A DNA stretch of 64,000 nt from IMG/VR virus record IMGVR_UViG_3300017987_000006, positions 62,001 to 126,000 of that record. One strand, written 5' to 3'. Both the position numbers and the translations under genes were made by a program. The stretch is from a virus. The notes beneath the pieces were generated by a model. The model worked only from the letters and a program-made list of their open reading frames with translations, was not told the origin of the DNA and searched no databases. This document shows, one piece after another, positions 8,811 to 16,014 of this stretch (positions within the stretch are counted from its first letter, which is position 1; each line of letters opens with the position of its first letter).

Positions 8811-9989
8811 ATGGCCATCATCATCAAGAACAACGGCGACAATCAGTGGAAGTTGCTGGACACCAATCCGAGGGTGACCATCAACGCAGACAATCAGAAG
8901 GACCTGGAACTGATCGTCCCACGGATGCAGATCACCTACTCCCAACAACTGTTGAACGATTTGAAGAACGACGATCTGGCGTTGGTGGTCAACGACGGCT
9001 CAAAGGACCTTACCTTCGCCCAAGCCATCTGGCATATCTTCGGCTACGGCCAGCAGCTGCCGGTCAACGCCAGCGGGCGCATCCCCATCGACTCCTACAA
9101 GCCGGACGGCATCGGGATGATCGTCTGCTCCCACGACTTCGCTCGGCCAGAGTCGTGGTATGGAAACTCGGTTGAGGTAGTCGAAGAAGAGCTGACCAAT
9201 CCCTCACAGGATGGCATCACCTGGCGCAGCGAGTACAAATGGTGGATCGACCTGATGCACGGCTACGTGCCTCGGGAGGGAAACATCAACACCGACTATG
9301 CCATCAAGGTCGAGGTCAACATCAACGATGCAGGATGGGTGAAGAAGCTCGAGGGGCATGACTTTCTTGCCGACTACAAGCATGGAGAAATCCTCACTGC
9401 ATTCCTGAACCCTTACCTGTCCGACAGCGCCTACCGTGACCCGCAGAATCAGCCGCCCAAGTTGGGCATGGGGGCCTTGAATCCGGTGCAGGACAAACTG
9501 CGAGCCACCTATCATCACGCTAACGGTGCAGGGGCCTCGACGTGGATCATGGCCCCGACGCCTGGGAAGATTCGGCGCATCATCAAGACCGAGGTCAACC
9601 ACACCAACGACGTCATGATCCACTCGGCTGTGATCTTCTGCCCATTCCTGACCAATCCCGCTGACCCTGATGGTCCAAAGGTGCCGTACATGCCAGAGAT
9701 GGCAGTGTACAAAGGCGGTCAGTGCTTCGTGTCCGAGGGCAACCTTGGCACCGGGGTCATCCCGCCATTCGGTGGCGGCGCGGAGCGTGTGGGCTTCACC
9801 AAGCGTGGGCTTCGGCATGACACCTCGGTCAAGCCCTTCGACTACGTCTACGCCAAGGGGCTAGCCAGCAGCGTCGGCATGGAGCTGAGGGTGTGGATCT
9901 TGAACGACGTTCCTGTTGACGGGGAGTACGCCAACGTGACGTGCTACTGCTCCGAAGAAGACGATCCCAACTGGGTGGATCCGGAGTAG
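8811..9989 (+). CDS. Virion structural protein, unknown
   Basis: A 392-residue protein of mixed alpha/beta composition, rich in aromatic residues and Asn/Asp and without the simple repeats of the fibre genes. The C-terminus holds CYCSEEDDPNW. It follows the fibre gene by one base and precedes the papain-like enzyme. No family recognised; placement suggests a fibre-tip, adhesin or baseplate component. Confidence 0.6.
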   Translation: MAIIIKNNGDNQWKLLDTNPRVTINADNQKDLELIVPRMQITYSQQLLNDLKNDDLALVVNDGSKDLTFAQAIWHIFGYGQQLPVNASGRIPIDSYKPDGIGMIVCSHDFARPESWYGNSVEVVEEELTNPSQDGITWRSEYKWWIDLMHGYVPREGNINTDYAIKVEVNINDAGWVKKLEGHDFLADYKHGEILTAFLNPYLSDSAYRDPQNQPPKLGMGALNPVQDKLRATYHHANGAGASTWIMAPTPGKIRRIIKTEVNHTNDVMIHSAVIFCPFLTNPADPDGPKVPYMPEMAVYKGGQCFVSEGNLGTGVIPPFGGGAERVGFTKRGLRHDTSVKPFDYVYAKGLASSVGMELRVWILNDVPVDGEYANVTCYCSEEDDPNWVDPE

Positions 9990-9992
9990 CGC

Positions 9993-10571
9993 GTGGCGCT
10001 CAAGAAGGTCATAGTCGGTGGCAGCGTCGGAGACAGTTGGTTGTCCCGAGCCATACAGTACTTCCAGCGCCTGATGCCACGGCGCAGAAAGGACTTGGGC
10101 GATGTTCCCTCTCACGCTTGGGCGGCTGGGTATTCGGAAGAGTTCGGCTGTGTGCTTGTGCTTGAGAGCACTCGGCATGGCTATCGTCCAACGGAGTGGT
10201 CGCGCTGGCTTGCGCACAGCCGCGTGGTTCGGGCGTACCATCTGCGGGACATCGACATGTCCCCCGCAATCAAGTGGGCGGGCAAGCAGACGGGGGTAAA
10301 GTACGAGTTTTCGTCCATCGCCCGGTACGTCTGGACAGTGCTGGTCTACTGGTTCACGTTGCGCTGGACTCATCGCCCGGAGAACACCCCCAACGCCATG
10401 ATCTGTAGCGAGGCAGCGACACGCTTCGTGCAGCAGGTGGGCGTGCTGGAGATCAGCAGGCCGGAGCAGATGACACCGCTGGAGTTCATCCAGGCCATCG
10501 AGCATGTGCCCGCTGCCGCAGACGTGACCAAGCAGGTCCAGGATGGATCTTGGTGGTCGGAGTTTGAGTGA
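9993..10571 (+). CDS. Permuted papain-like (YiiX/NlpC-P60-type) hydrolase
   Basis: Predicted cysteine hydrolase of the circularly permuted NlpC/P60 group, which typically cleaves peptide or amide bonds in cell wall or modified proteins. In this 192-residue protein the likely catalytic His is H41 in PSHAWAAGY. The likely nucleophile is C138 in the AMICSEAATRF motif, which matches the family's C-S-E signature. The start is GTG. It is followed at once by small Cys-rich and membrane-protein genes, so a lysis or wall-penetration role is plausible. Enzyme class is well supported; substrate is not. Confidence 0.7.
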   Translation: MALKKVIVGGSVGDSWLSRAIQYFQRLMPRRRKDLGDVPSHAWAAGYSEEFGCVLVLESTRHGYRPTEWSRWLAHSRVVRAYHLRDIDMSPAIKWAGKQTGVKYEFSSIARYVWTVLVYWFTLRWTHRPENTPNAMICSEAATRFVQQVGVLEISRPEQMTPLEFIQAIEHVPAAADVTKQVQDGSWWSEFE

Positions 10572-10777
10572 TGACGCCGATCAAATGTGAAAAGCATCAG
10601 GAGTGGCATGTGCCAGATGTGGGGTGTCCGAAATGCCTAGCTGAAAAGCAGGGCTTCGTGCGTTGCGTGTGGTGTCGGCGAAAGATGCCGGCGGACAAGA
10701 TCGTCTGGCAGGATGGTAAGGGGCGGTGTCGCAACTTTGTCGAGTGCGACACGGCGAAGATGGAAGGTGAGAAATGA
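10568..10777 (+). CDS. Small zinc-ribbon protein
   Basis: A 69-residue protein with paired cysteines: C-E-K-H near residue 6, C-P-K-C near 19, C-V-W-C near 32, and further Cys near 50 and 57. This pattern suits two small zinc knuckles. It overlaps its neighbours by four bases on each side. Binding partner unknown. It is one of several zinc-ribbon mini-proteins in this genome (compare 24.0-24.6 kb and 43.3 kb). Confidence 0.65.
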   Translation: MMTPIKCEKHQEWHVPDVGCPKCLAEKQGFVRCVWCRRKMPADKIVWQDGKGRCRNFVECDTAKMEGEK

Positions 10778-11070
10778 GTCCGATATTCGATTGGTGGATC
10801 TTGCCGCACATGGCCTTCTTCTTGTGGCTCGCCTCGGCCATCCACAGCAAGTGGGAGCCTCGTTGGCGAGCCCACGTGCTGTTGTGGTTGGCGTGCTCCT
10901 TTGCCTGGGAGATCCCAGAACATTTCCTGCAAAGAATGTACCCCGAGACCTGGGTTGTGGTAGAACAGCCCATTAACGCATGGGTCGTTGACCCGTTGTC
11001 CAATGGGGCGGGGTGGTTAGTAGGTGCTCTAGTGGGACGTTGGTCGAAGAAAAGGAAGGCCAGGGCGTGA
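10774..11070 (+). CDS. Small membrane protein
   Basis: A 98-residue Trp-rich protein with hydrophobic segments at about residues 6-23, 33-50 and 72-90, and a basic tail ending KKRKARA. Three short membrane passes or two passes plus an amphipathic helix would fit. It is encoded between the papain-like enzyme and another membrane protein, so a holin-like or lysis-accessory role is possible but unproven. Confidence 0.6.
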   Translation: MSPIFDWWILPHMAFFLWLASAIHSKWEPRWRAHVLLWLACSFAWEIPEHFLQRMYPETWVVVEQPINAWVVDPLSNGAGWLVGALVGRWSKKRKARA

Positions 11071-11378
11071 GCTACGAAAACTGCGCATTGAGTCTCGTTC
11101 CGGGTTTTGCTCCAGAAGTTAGACCGGAGGCACCACATGAACCTACTTTGGAAGACACCATCTGCTATCTCCGTTGGGCGTACCCGGAAATGATTGAGAC
11201 TCTCGACCAGAGGATGGAGCGCCAAAAAGCCATGGTAGATCGGCTCCTTAGAGACCGTGGCATCGATCCGGACGAGCTCGTCGAAAGGACGCCCAGTGAA
11301 GTACCGGACGACGAAATTGTCCGTTTCTGTTATCATGTTCTGAGGGACATCGAGTACATAGATGGGCTGCGCTGTTGA
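11067..11378 (+). CDS. Small hypothetical protein
   Basis: The GTG at 11067 overlaps the previous stop (GTGA) and is preferred over an earlier in-frame ATG that would run deep into the upstream gene. The 103-residue product is acidic, with helix-rich residues 35-75 (ERQKAMVDRLLRDRGIDPDE). No family recognised. It overlaps the following gene by one base. Confidence 0.6.
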   Translation: MSYENCALSLVPGFAPEVRPEAPHEPTLEDTICYLRWAYPEMIETLDQRMERQKAMVDRLLRDRGIDPDELVERTPSEVPDDEIVRFCYHVLRDIEYIDGLRC

Positions 11379-11638
11379 TGGAAACACTCGCGATCAAGTC
11401 ATTGCTCCAACTTGGTGGTGGCTATGTTTTGGCCGCCATCGGTTTTGTCCTGTTCTTTTTGGAACGTAGGCGTAACAACCAGCTTCAAGAATCGAAAGAC
11501 CAGCTCTACGATCGACTGTTCGACTCGTCTGAAAGCGTGACCACGGCAATCACAGAGATTGGGGGAGTTTTAAGGGAGCATGATAGGATGCTTGACAACG
11601 TGGTAGAGACTACAAAGATGTTATCGGGGAGGCGCTGA
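11378..11638 (+). CDS. Membrane-anchored coiled-coil protein
   Basis: An 86-residue protein with one transmembrane helix at about residues 11-28, then basic residues (ERRRNN) and a long helical, coiled-coil-like tail. The topology resembles phage holin- or spanin-type small proteins. The start is the ATG in TGATG at the upstream stop. It belongs to the run of membrane and lysis-like genes from 9.99 kb; exact function unknown. Confidence 0.6.
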   Translation: METLAIKSLLQLGGGYVLAAIGFVLFFLERRRNNQLQESKDQLYDRLFDSSESVTTAITEIGGVLREHDRMLDNVVETTKMLSGRR

Positions 11639-12015
11639 TGTCACCACCGACATTGCCGGAGCTCCTGGTTCGTCTGGGGTATATCACCAAAGATCAGATG
11701 AACAACGTCATTGATAAGATCACGATGTCCACCGAGGAAGATCGGATCGCCATGATGTTTGTTGCTCTCGATCTTGTGACGAACAAGCAGCTCGAGGAGG
11801 CGCGTGAGCTGCTGAAGAAGATGAACAGCACGAACCGCGTGGAGCGTGCGGAGGCGGCCCACGACTTTTCACAGAAGCGCGTTGCCACTATCACCTCCTT
11901 AGCCTGCAGGCTAAGGGCGAGGGCTGGAACGGTGAGGGGAATGACGGATGAGGCTCGTAAGGTTACGGGCGAGCAAGCCGCCATACCAATGTTGGCAAAG
12001 CCTACTGATTCTTAG
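11638..12015 (+). CDS. Small helical hypothetical protein
   Basis: A 125-residue, mostly helical protein. Residues 1-60 (LPELLVRLGYITKDQM and the following helices) resemble a small helical bundle; the C-terminus is basic, then flexible. It overlaps the previous gene by one base. No family recognised; a tail-assembly or baseplate accessory role is possible from position only. Confidence 0.55.
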   Translation: MSPPTLPELLVRLGYITKDQMNNVIDKITMSTEEDRIAMMFVALDLVTNKQLEEARELLKKMNSTNRVERAEAAHDFSQKRVATITSLACRLRARAGTVRGMTDEARKVTGEQAAIPMLAKPTDS

Positions 12016-12030
12016 TAGTATGGCTGGGCG

Positions 12031-12588
12031 ATGACGCTCCCAGCCAAAGTAGGCGAGCCGGTCCCCATAGTTGTTGTCCTAGAAGACGGCAACGAGACGC
12101 AGTACCCGCAGACCAAGATCTATGCCGCAGGATCTGGAACTCCCGCCGCCACGATCGATGTTGCCCACATTGTGGCCGGGCGTTATGAGGATTCCTGGAC
12201 TCCCACCTCAGTTGGAGTTTACACGGCTCACACCATCATCTACTCGGACGCGGCAAGGACGGTAGAGAATATCGTCTACACGCGTGAGGCGGAGCAGATC
12301 GTAGCAACGGAAACGAACGTTGATGATCTGGCATCGGGCATCGTGCGGCTGCTGGGGCTGACACACGAGAACGTCTTCATAGATAACACCACGTTCGACG
12401 TTGCTGGGCAGCTCATCACATCCAGGATCAGACTTTACGACTCGAAGGCCAACGTGGAGAACGCCACGGACGGTGGTGATGAGACCATCCTTCCGGAGTC
12501 CGCCGGTTTGGTCGCGGTATACGAGATGGAGGCGGTGCATGAGGCGACGGGTCGGTTGCAGACGTACCGAATGAAGAGGACGGCATGA
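12031..12588 (+). CDS. Virion structural protein with Ig-like N-terminal domain
   Basis: A 185-residue protein. Residues 1-95 form an all-beta segment with an immunoglobulin-like pattern, including GRYEDSWTPTSVGVYTAHTI. Residues 100-180 are a second alpha/beta part. Such proteins usually decorate tails or fibres. It overlaps the next gene by four bases. Function beyond structural protein is unknown. Confidence 0.6.
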   Translation: MTLPAKVGEPVPIVVVLEDGNETQYPQTKIYAAGSGTPAATIDVAHIVAGRYEDSWTPTSVGVYTAHTIIYSDAARTVENIVYTREAEQIVATETNVDDLASGIVRLLGLTHENVFIDNTTFDVAGQLITSRIRLYDSKANVENATDGGDETILPESAGLVAVYEMEAVHEATGRLQTYRMKRTA

Positions 12589-12884
12589 GCTCCACCAGCC
12601 TCGTCACGCGTGGGATGATTTGTTACAGCCAGATCTTGGGGGACAAGCTGATGAGCTGCGCACACCCGGATACGACCAGTGTCCTGGAGGTTCGGCCCAA
12701 GATCAGACGTGCTGCGGCAGAGGACCCAGTATCTGTTGGACCTCCGTCCATTTTATCTGCACGGGAAGTGAAGCCGCGGACCAGTGCCCAGGCGGAGCAA
12801 GTTCCGTCTGCTCCGGAGCCGCCTACGATCTTGTCAGGTCAAGAGATGAAGCCTAAGATCGTCAAGATCGAAGAGGAGGACTAA
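12585..12884 (+). CDS. Small repeat-containing protein
   Basis: A 99-residue protein. The N-terminal 40 residues contain two Cys and end in LEVRPKI. The remainder is two copies of a short repeat, PPSILSAREVKPRT and PPTILSGQEMKPKI, separated by a Pro/Ala/Glu linker. Repeated peptides like these often act as docking motifs. It ends in an acidic tail next to a structural gene. Family unknown. Confidence 0.6.
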   Translation: MSSTSLVTRGMICYSQILGDKLMSCAHPDTTSVLEVRPKIRRAAAEDPVSVGPPSILSAREVKPRTSAQAEQVPSAPEPPTILSGQEMKPKIVKIEEED

Positions 12885-13835
12885 GTGGCGACCATCAAAT
12901 TGAAGCTCTTCGTGTCCGAGCTGGCCAACGTCATGTCATTGTTCGATGTGATCCAGGTCCAGCGTTCGGCCACTGCTCCTCCTACCGTCACCGCTGTCGA
13001 TCTCACGGAGGACACAGCTCAGCCGGCCGAGCTGACGGGAACTATCGAGGGGCCATACGCGCTCAACGGTAAGATCTTCACGTTCAAGGTCAACGGCACC
13101 GAGCTCTCCGTCACCTTCACCTCGCCAGATCCAATCGCCATCCCAGATGTGGTGGATGAGATCAACACGGCGCTGACTGGGGCTGGGTTGGATGCCACGG
13201 CATCAGACTCGAGCGGTTTGTTGAAACTCGAGACAGATGATTCTGGGACGCAGTTCACGTTGGAGATCATCAGTGGGACGGCGCTGGCGGTTCTGGGCTT
13301 TACGGCCGGCGACAAGGACAACGGCGAGGCCGTCCACACACTCCTGATTGCGGATGTGACCGAGTACGTTTTTGATGATGGGAGTGGGGAGGCTTCTTAC
13401 TACTACCGGACGCGCTTTTACAACACGGCCAACGGGACCTACAGCGCCTGGTCGGACTGGGAACAGGGGACGACGAGCGCCGCGGTGGACTCGGCCGAGC
13501 TCATCGTGGGGAAGGTCCAGCTCGCCAAGCTCGATGGCACGGCCTGGTCGGGGGCGAAGGTGGTCATCGCCAACGTGTTCGAACCCTCCAAGGCGGATGG
13601 GTACGGTATCTTCGGGAAATCAATAGAGATTGAGACAGACGGTACGGGAATGGCTGAGACAACCCTTGTGAAGGGCTCGCTGGTAGATGTAATATTCGCG
13701 GGCACTTCCATCATCCGGCGGATCCAGGTCCCGGATACTGGAACGGAGTTTGACCTGCTGGACGACAGCTTGGTAGTGAACGACAGGTTCGAGATTCAGA
13801 CGCCGGATATTCCGTATGCCCCACGTCGCACATAG
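12885..13835 (+). CDS. Virion protein with flagellin-hook-like module
   Basis: A 316-residue all-beta protein starting with GTG. Residues about 45-145 hold a module with a strand pair, DVVDEINTALTG helix, more strands and a closing LGFTAGD. The same module recurs in several other virion genes here and resembles the flagellin/FliD IN module. Residues 150-200 are Tyr-rich (ASYYYRTRFYN), resembling a fibronectin-type strand, and the C-terminal 110 residues look like a carboxypeptidase-regulatory-type beta sandwich. Probably an appendage protein. Confidence 0.65.
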   Translation: MATIKLKLFVSELANVMSLFDVIQVQRSATAPPTVTAVDLTEDTAQPAELTGTIEGPYALNGKIFTFKVNGTELSVTFTSPDPIAIPDVVDEINTALTGAGLDATASDSSGLLKLETDDSGTQFTLEIISGTALAVLGFTAGDKDNGEAVHTLLIADVTEYVFDDGSGEASYYYRTRFYNTANGTYSAWSDWEQGTTSAAVDSAELIVGKVQLAKLDGTAWSGAKVVIANVFEPSKADGYGIFGKSIEIETDGTGMAETTLVKGSLVDVIFAGTSIIRRIQVPDTGTEFDLLDDSLVVNDRFEIQTPDIPYAPRRT

Positions 13836-14036
13836 AGCCTCTGAGAGGCCCGTGGCGGGCCCGGCATTTCGGGCGGTGCTGCGGGGCGACCCGGGTAGCT
13901 CAGGCCCAAATTTGAGCTGCTCAGGCCCGTTCTCGAGCACGTTAGCTTGTTGGCCGCGGGCCTGTTGGACAGCGGCACGCTGGACGTGGAGTGGGGCATG
14001 TGTTTTGGTAACCCAACTTACAAAAAAAGGTGCGTC
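13836..14036 (+). other. 201-base non-coding gap with inverted repeats
   Basis: No convincing reading frame spans this gap. It is very GC-rich and holds small inverted repeats: GCCTC-TGA-GAGGC near 13849, and AGCTCA pairing with TGAGCT at about 13899-13920. The sequence GCTCAGGCCC occurs twice, about 20 bases apart. An A-run precedes the GTG at 14037. It could contain a processing hairpin, a weak terminator or a small RNA. Confidence 0.45.
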
Positions 14037-14759
14037 GTGAACACAGAGTCATTCTTCGACGAGTTGGAGAAGATAGCGTTCGACTGGGCGGATATGAATC
14101 GGGTGCTGCGTTTGAGTAGAGCTCGGACGCTTCGACTTCCACAACGTCTACTTCCGGTAGGGCCGATGTCTGTCCCCGCGGCCTCCAAACCTTACCAACT
14201 AGCTGCCGCTAGGGAAGCCGTTGAAACTGGACAGATTCCTGCGGCACTAGGCGACGCATCGATGCGGTTTGTCGGGCAGACGAGCGGCAAGGCCCTAATG
14301 CCGAAGGGAGGCGTGGTCCGGCAACTGGAGCAGCGTGGGATGCCGTCTGGAGTGGTCAAAGGCAGGGAGCGCAAGGCCATGGAGTCTCTGTTACGGGGAC
14401 ATGAACTCGATGAGGTCACCTTGGGTGCGAAGAAGTTCGACCCGGAGTACACCATAAAGACGACGCACGTTAGTCCCGACGTGGTTCTGAGGGAGAGAAA
14501 CAGGCTTCTGACGATGCCGCCTGAGGTGCGTCCGGCTGTCACAGAGGCTATGTCACCTATCCGCTCGGTGCTTGATACACCTGCTCTGGAGCGGGCGACC
14601 AGAACCGTTTCTGGGAAGGGGCTAGATTATGGCAGTGGCCCGCGGTTGAGCCGTCACGCGCGCAAACGGATCTCCAAAAGGATGAAGGAGATCACGAAGA
14701 GCCCAGATACTCCGTCAGCCACAGAGATGATCAGAGAGGCAATGGAAGGGGCAGCGTAG
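14037..14759 (+). CDS. Putative capsid-cargo protein with N-terminal FFDELEKIA motif
   Basis: A 240-residue basic protein. The GTG at 14037 is chosen because it places the motif SFFDELEKIA at residues 5-14, the same position as in six other proteins of this window. The body is Arg/Lys/Thr-rich and shows no recognisable enzyme domain; residues 195-225 are strongly basic (LSRHARKRISKRMKE). It lies alone among baseplate and fibre genes, after a non-coding gap. By analogy with T4 internal proteins, the motif may target it into the prohead. Function of the body unknown. Confidence 0.65.
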   Translation: MNTESFFDELEKIAFDWADMNRVLRLSRARTLRLPQRLLPVGPMSVPAASKPYQLAAAREAVETGQIPAALGDASMRFVGQTSGKALMPKGGVVRQLEQRGMPSGVVKGRERKAMESLLRGHELDEVTLGAKKFDPEYTIKTTHVSPDVVLRERNRLLTMPPEVRPAVTEAMSPIRSVLDTPALERATRTVSGKGLDYGSGPRLSRHARKRISKRMKEITKSPDTPSATEMIREAMEGAA

Positions 14760-15692
14760 ATGGCTAGCGAGACAGTACGAGTCTTCGTAGTAGACGAGCA
14801 GACGCCCACGCCAGATCCGATCGAGAGTGTGCTGGTACGGGTCTTCGATGCGACTGGGACCACCTTTATCACGGAGGACTACACTGATGCGCTCGGTATT
14901 GCAGATTTCACGCTCGATGGGGACGACCCACCCAACGAATACCAGATCCGGCTGTCAAAGACGGGTGTCGCGTTCGATGGCAGTTTGGGCGACGACTCGA
15001 AGTCACCTCAGCTCATCGAGGTCTGGACTCCGGCCGCCTCCTCGCCCAGCGGCACCAACGACTTTGAGGTTCAGGGACAGACCTTCAGTCGTCCTGTCGC
15101 GACAGATCCTCGGCTGTGTCGTGCGAGCGGTTTCTTCCGTCGGGCTGATGGTTCTGCGTATCCGCACCTAGATCTGATCTTCAAGCCCCTCTTCAGACCG
15201 GCCATCGTAGACGGGGACAGCGTGATGTGGACATCTATCAACACGCGAACCGATGAAGACGGATACCTCGAGATCGATCTGTATCGTGGCGGCGAGTACA
15301 GCGTGGTGGTGGAGTCCCTCGAAGATGATCCACGCAGCGTGGTCGTCCCGGATGCGTCATCCGTCAGCTTGATCGATCTGCTGTTTCCGGTCGTCGCCCA
15401 GGTCGTCTTCGATCCTACTTCGCTGGCCATGTCCGAGGGGGATTCCGAGGAAGTCACTCCGACCGTCACGGCCAGCGATCTCCAGGAGCTTACAGGTACC
15501 GCTCCCGATGACGTGGAGTACACCTCGTCGGACGAGGACGTCGCGACTGTTAGCGTTCGTGACGATGTCATTATTGTCACTGCTGTCGGGGCCGGGTCGG
15601 CGCAGATTGACGTGGCGCGCAAGGACGAGTCGATCGTCATCGTCCCTGATTCTGGAATCACCTACACTGCTCTGTCTATCACGGTGACGTAG
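14760..15692 (+). CDS. Virion protein with Ig-like (BIG2-type) C-terminal domain
   Basis: A 310-residue all-beta protein. Residues 1-110 resemble a carboxypeptidase-regulatory-like domain (DALGIADFTLDGDDPPNEYQ). Residues 120-210 form a second such domain (TRTDEDGYLEIDLYRGGEY). Residues 215-310 match the bacterial Ig-like group 2 pattern, with YTSSDEDVATVSV and AVGAGSAQIDV. Such domains commonly bind carbohydrate surfaces. It precedes the baseplate genes and is likely an adhesin or appendage component. Confidence 0.7.
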   Translation: MASETVRVFVVDEQTPTPDPIESVLVRVFDATGTTFITEDYTDALGIADFTLDGDDPPNEYQIRLSKTGVAFDGSLGDDSKSPQLIEVWTPAASSPSGTNDFEVQGQTFSRPVATDPRLCRASGFFRRADGSAYPHLDLIFKPLFRPAIVDGDSVMWTSINTRTDEDGYLEIDLYRGGEYSVVVESLEDDPRSVVVPDASSVSLIDLLFPVVAQVVFDPTSLAMSEGDSEEVTPTVTASDLQELTGTAPDDVEYTSSDEDVATVSVRDDVIIVTAVGAGSAQIDVARKDESIVIVPDSGITYTALSITVT

Positions 15693-15693
15693 C

Positions 15694-16014
15694 GTGTGGC
15701 CGTCATTCCTCGTTGTGCGTCGGATTTATCCAGAAGATGGAGGGGTTAAGCTCCTCCTCGCAGCGATCATTCGCCGTGCCGCCTTCGACATCGCGTTGTA
15801 CTCAAACGATCGACGTTTGGCCAACAGGAAGATTGCTGTGGGCGCATACAATTGGATGTTCTCTGACACAGACCCTGAGCATCAAGAAGATCGGTTTACA
15901 TCGTTCCTCAACATCTGTGAGGTCCTGGATATAGATCCGGGATGGATCAGAGATAGAACGATGAAGCTGAAGAGGGTCGATGTGAAGAAGTTCAACCTTG
16001 TGGGTCCGGCATGA
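15694..16014 (+). CDS. Small helical hypothetical protein
   Basis: A 106-residue protein with a GTG start. It is helical and contains LLAAIIRRAAFDIALY, then NWMFSDTDPEHQ and an FLNICEVLDIDPGWIRDR segment that reads like a small helical DNA- or protein-binding bundle. It overlaps the next gene by four bases. Function unknown; a position before the baseplate genes suggests an assembly role. Confidence 0.6.
   Translation: MWPSFLVVRRIYPEDGGVKLLLAAIIRRAAFDIALYSNDRRLANRKIAVGAYNWMFSDTDPEHQEDRFTSFLNICEVLDIDPGWIRDRTMKLKRVDVKKFNLVGPA

Noticed and set aside
11990-12020. TTGGCA-18-TAGTAT promoter candidate before the gene at 12031
   Set aside because: It overlaps the end of the preceding gene and would start transcription at the ATG itself; likely a chance match.
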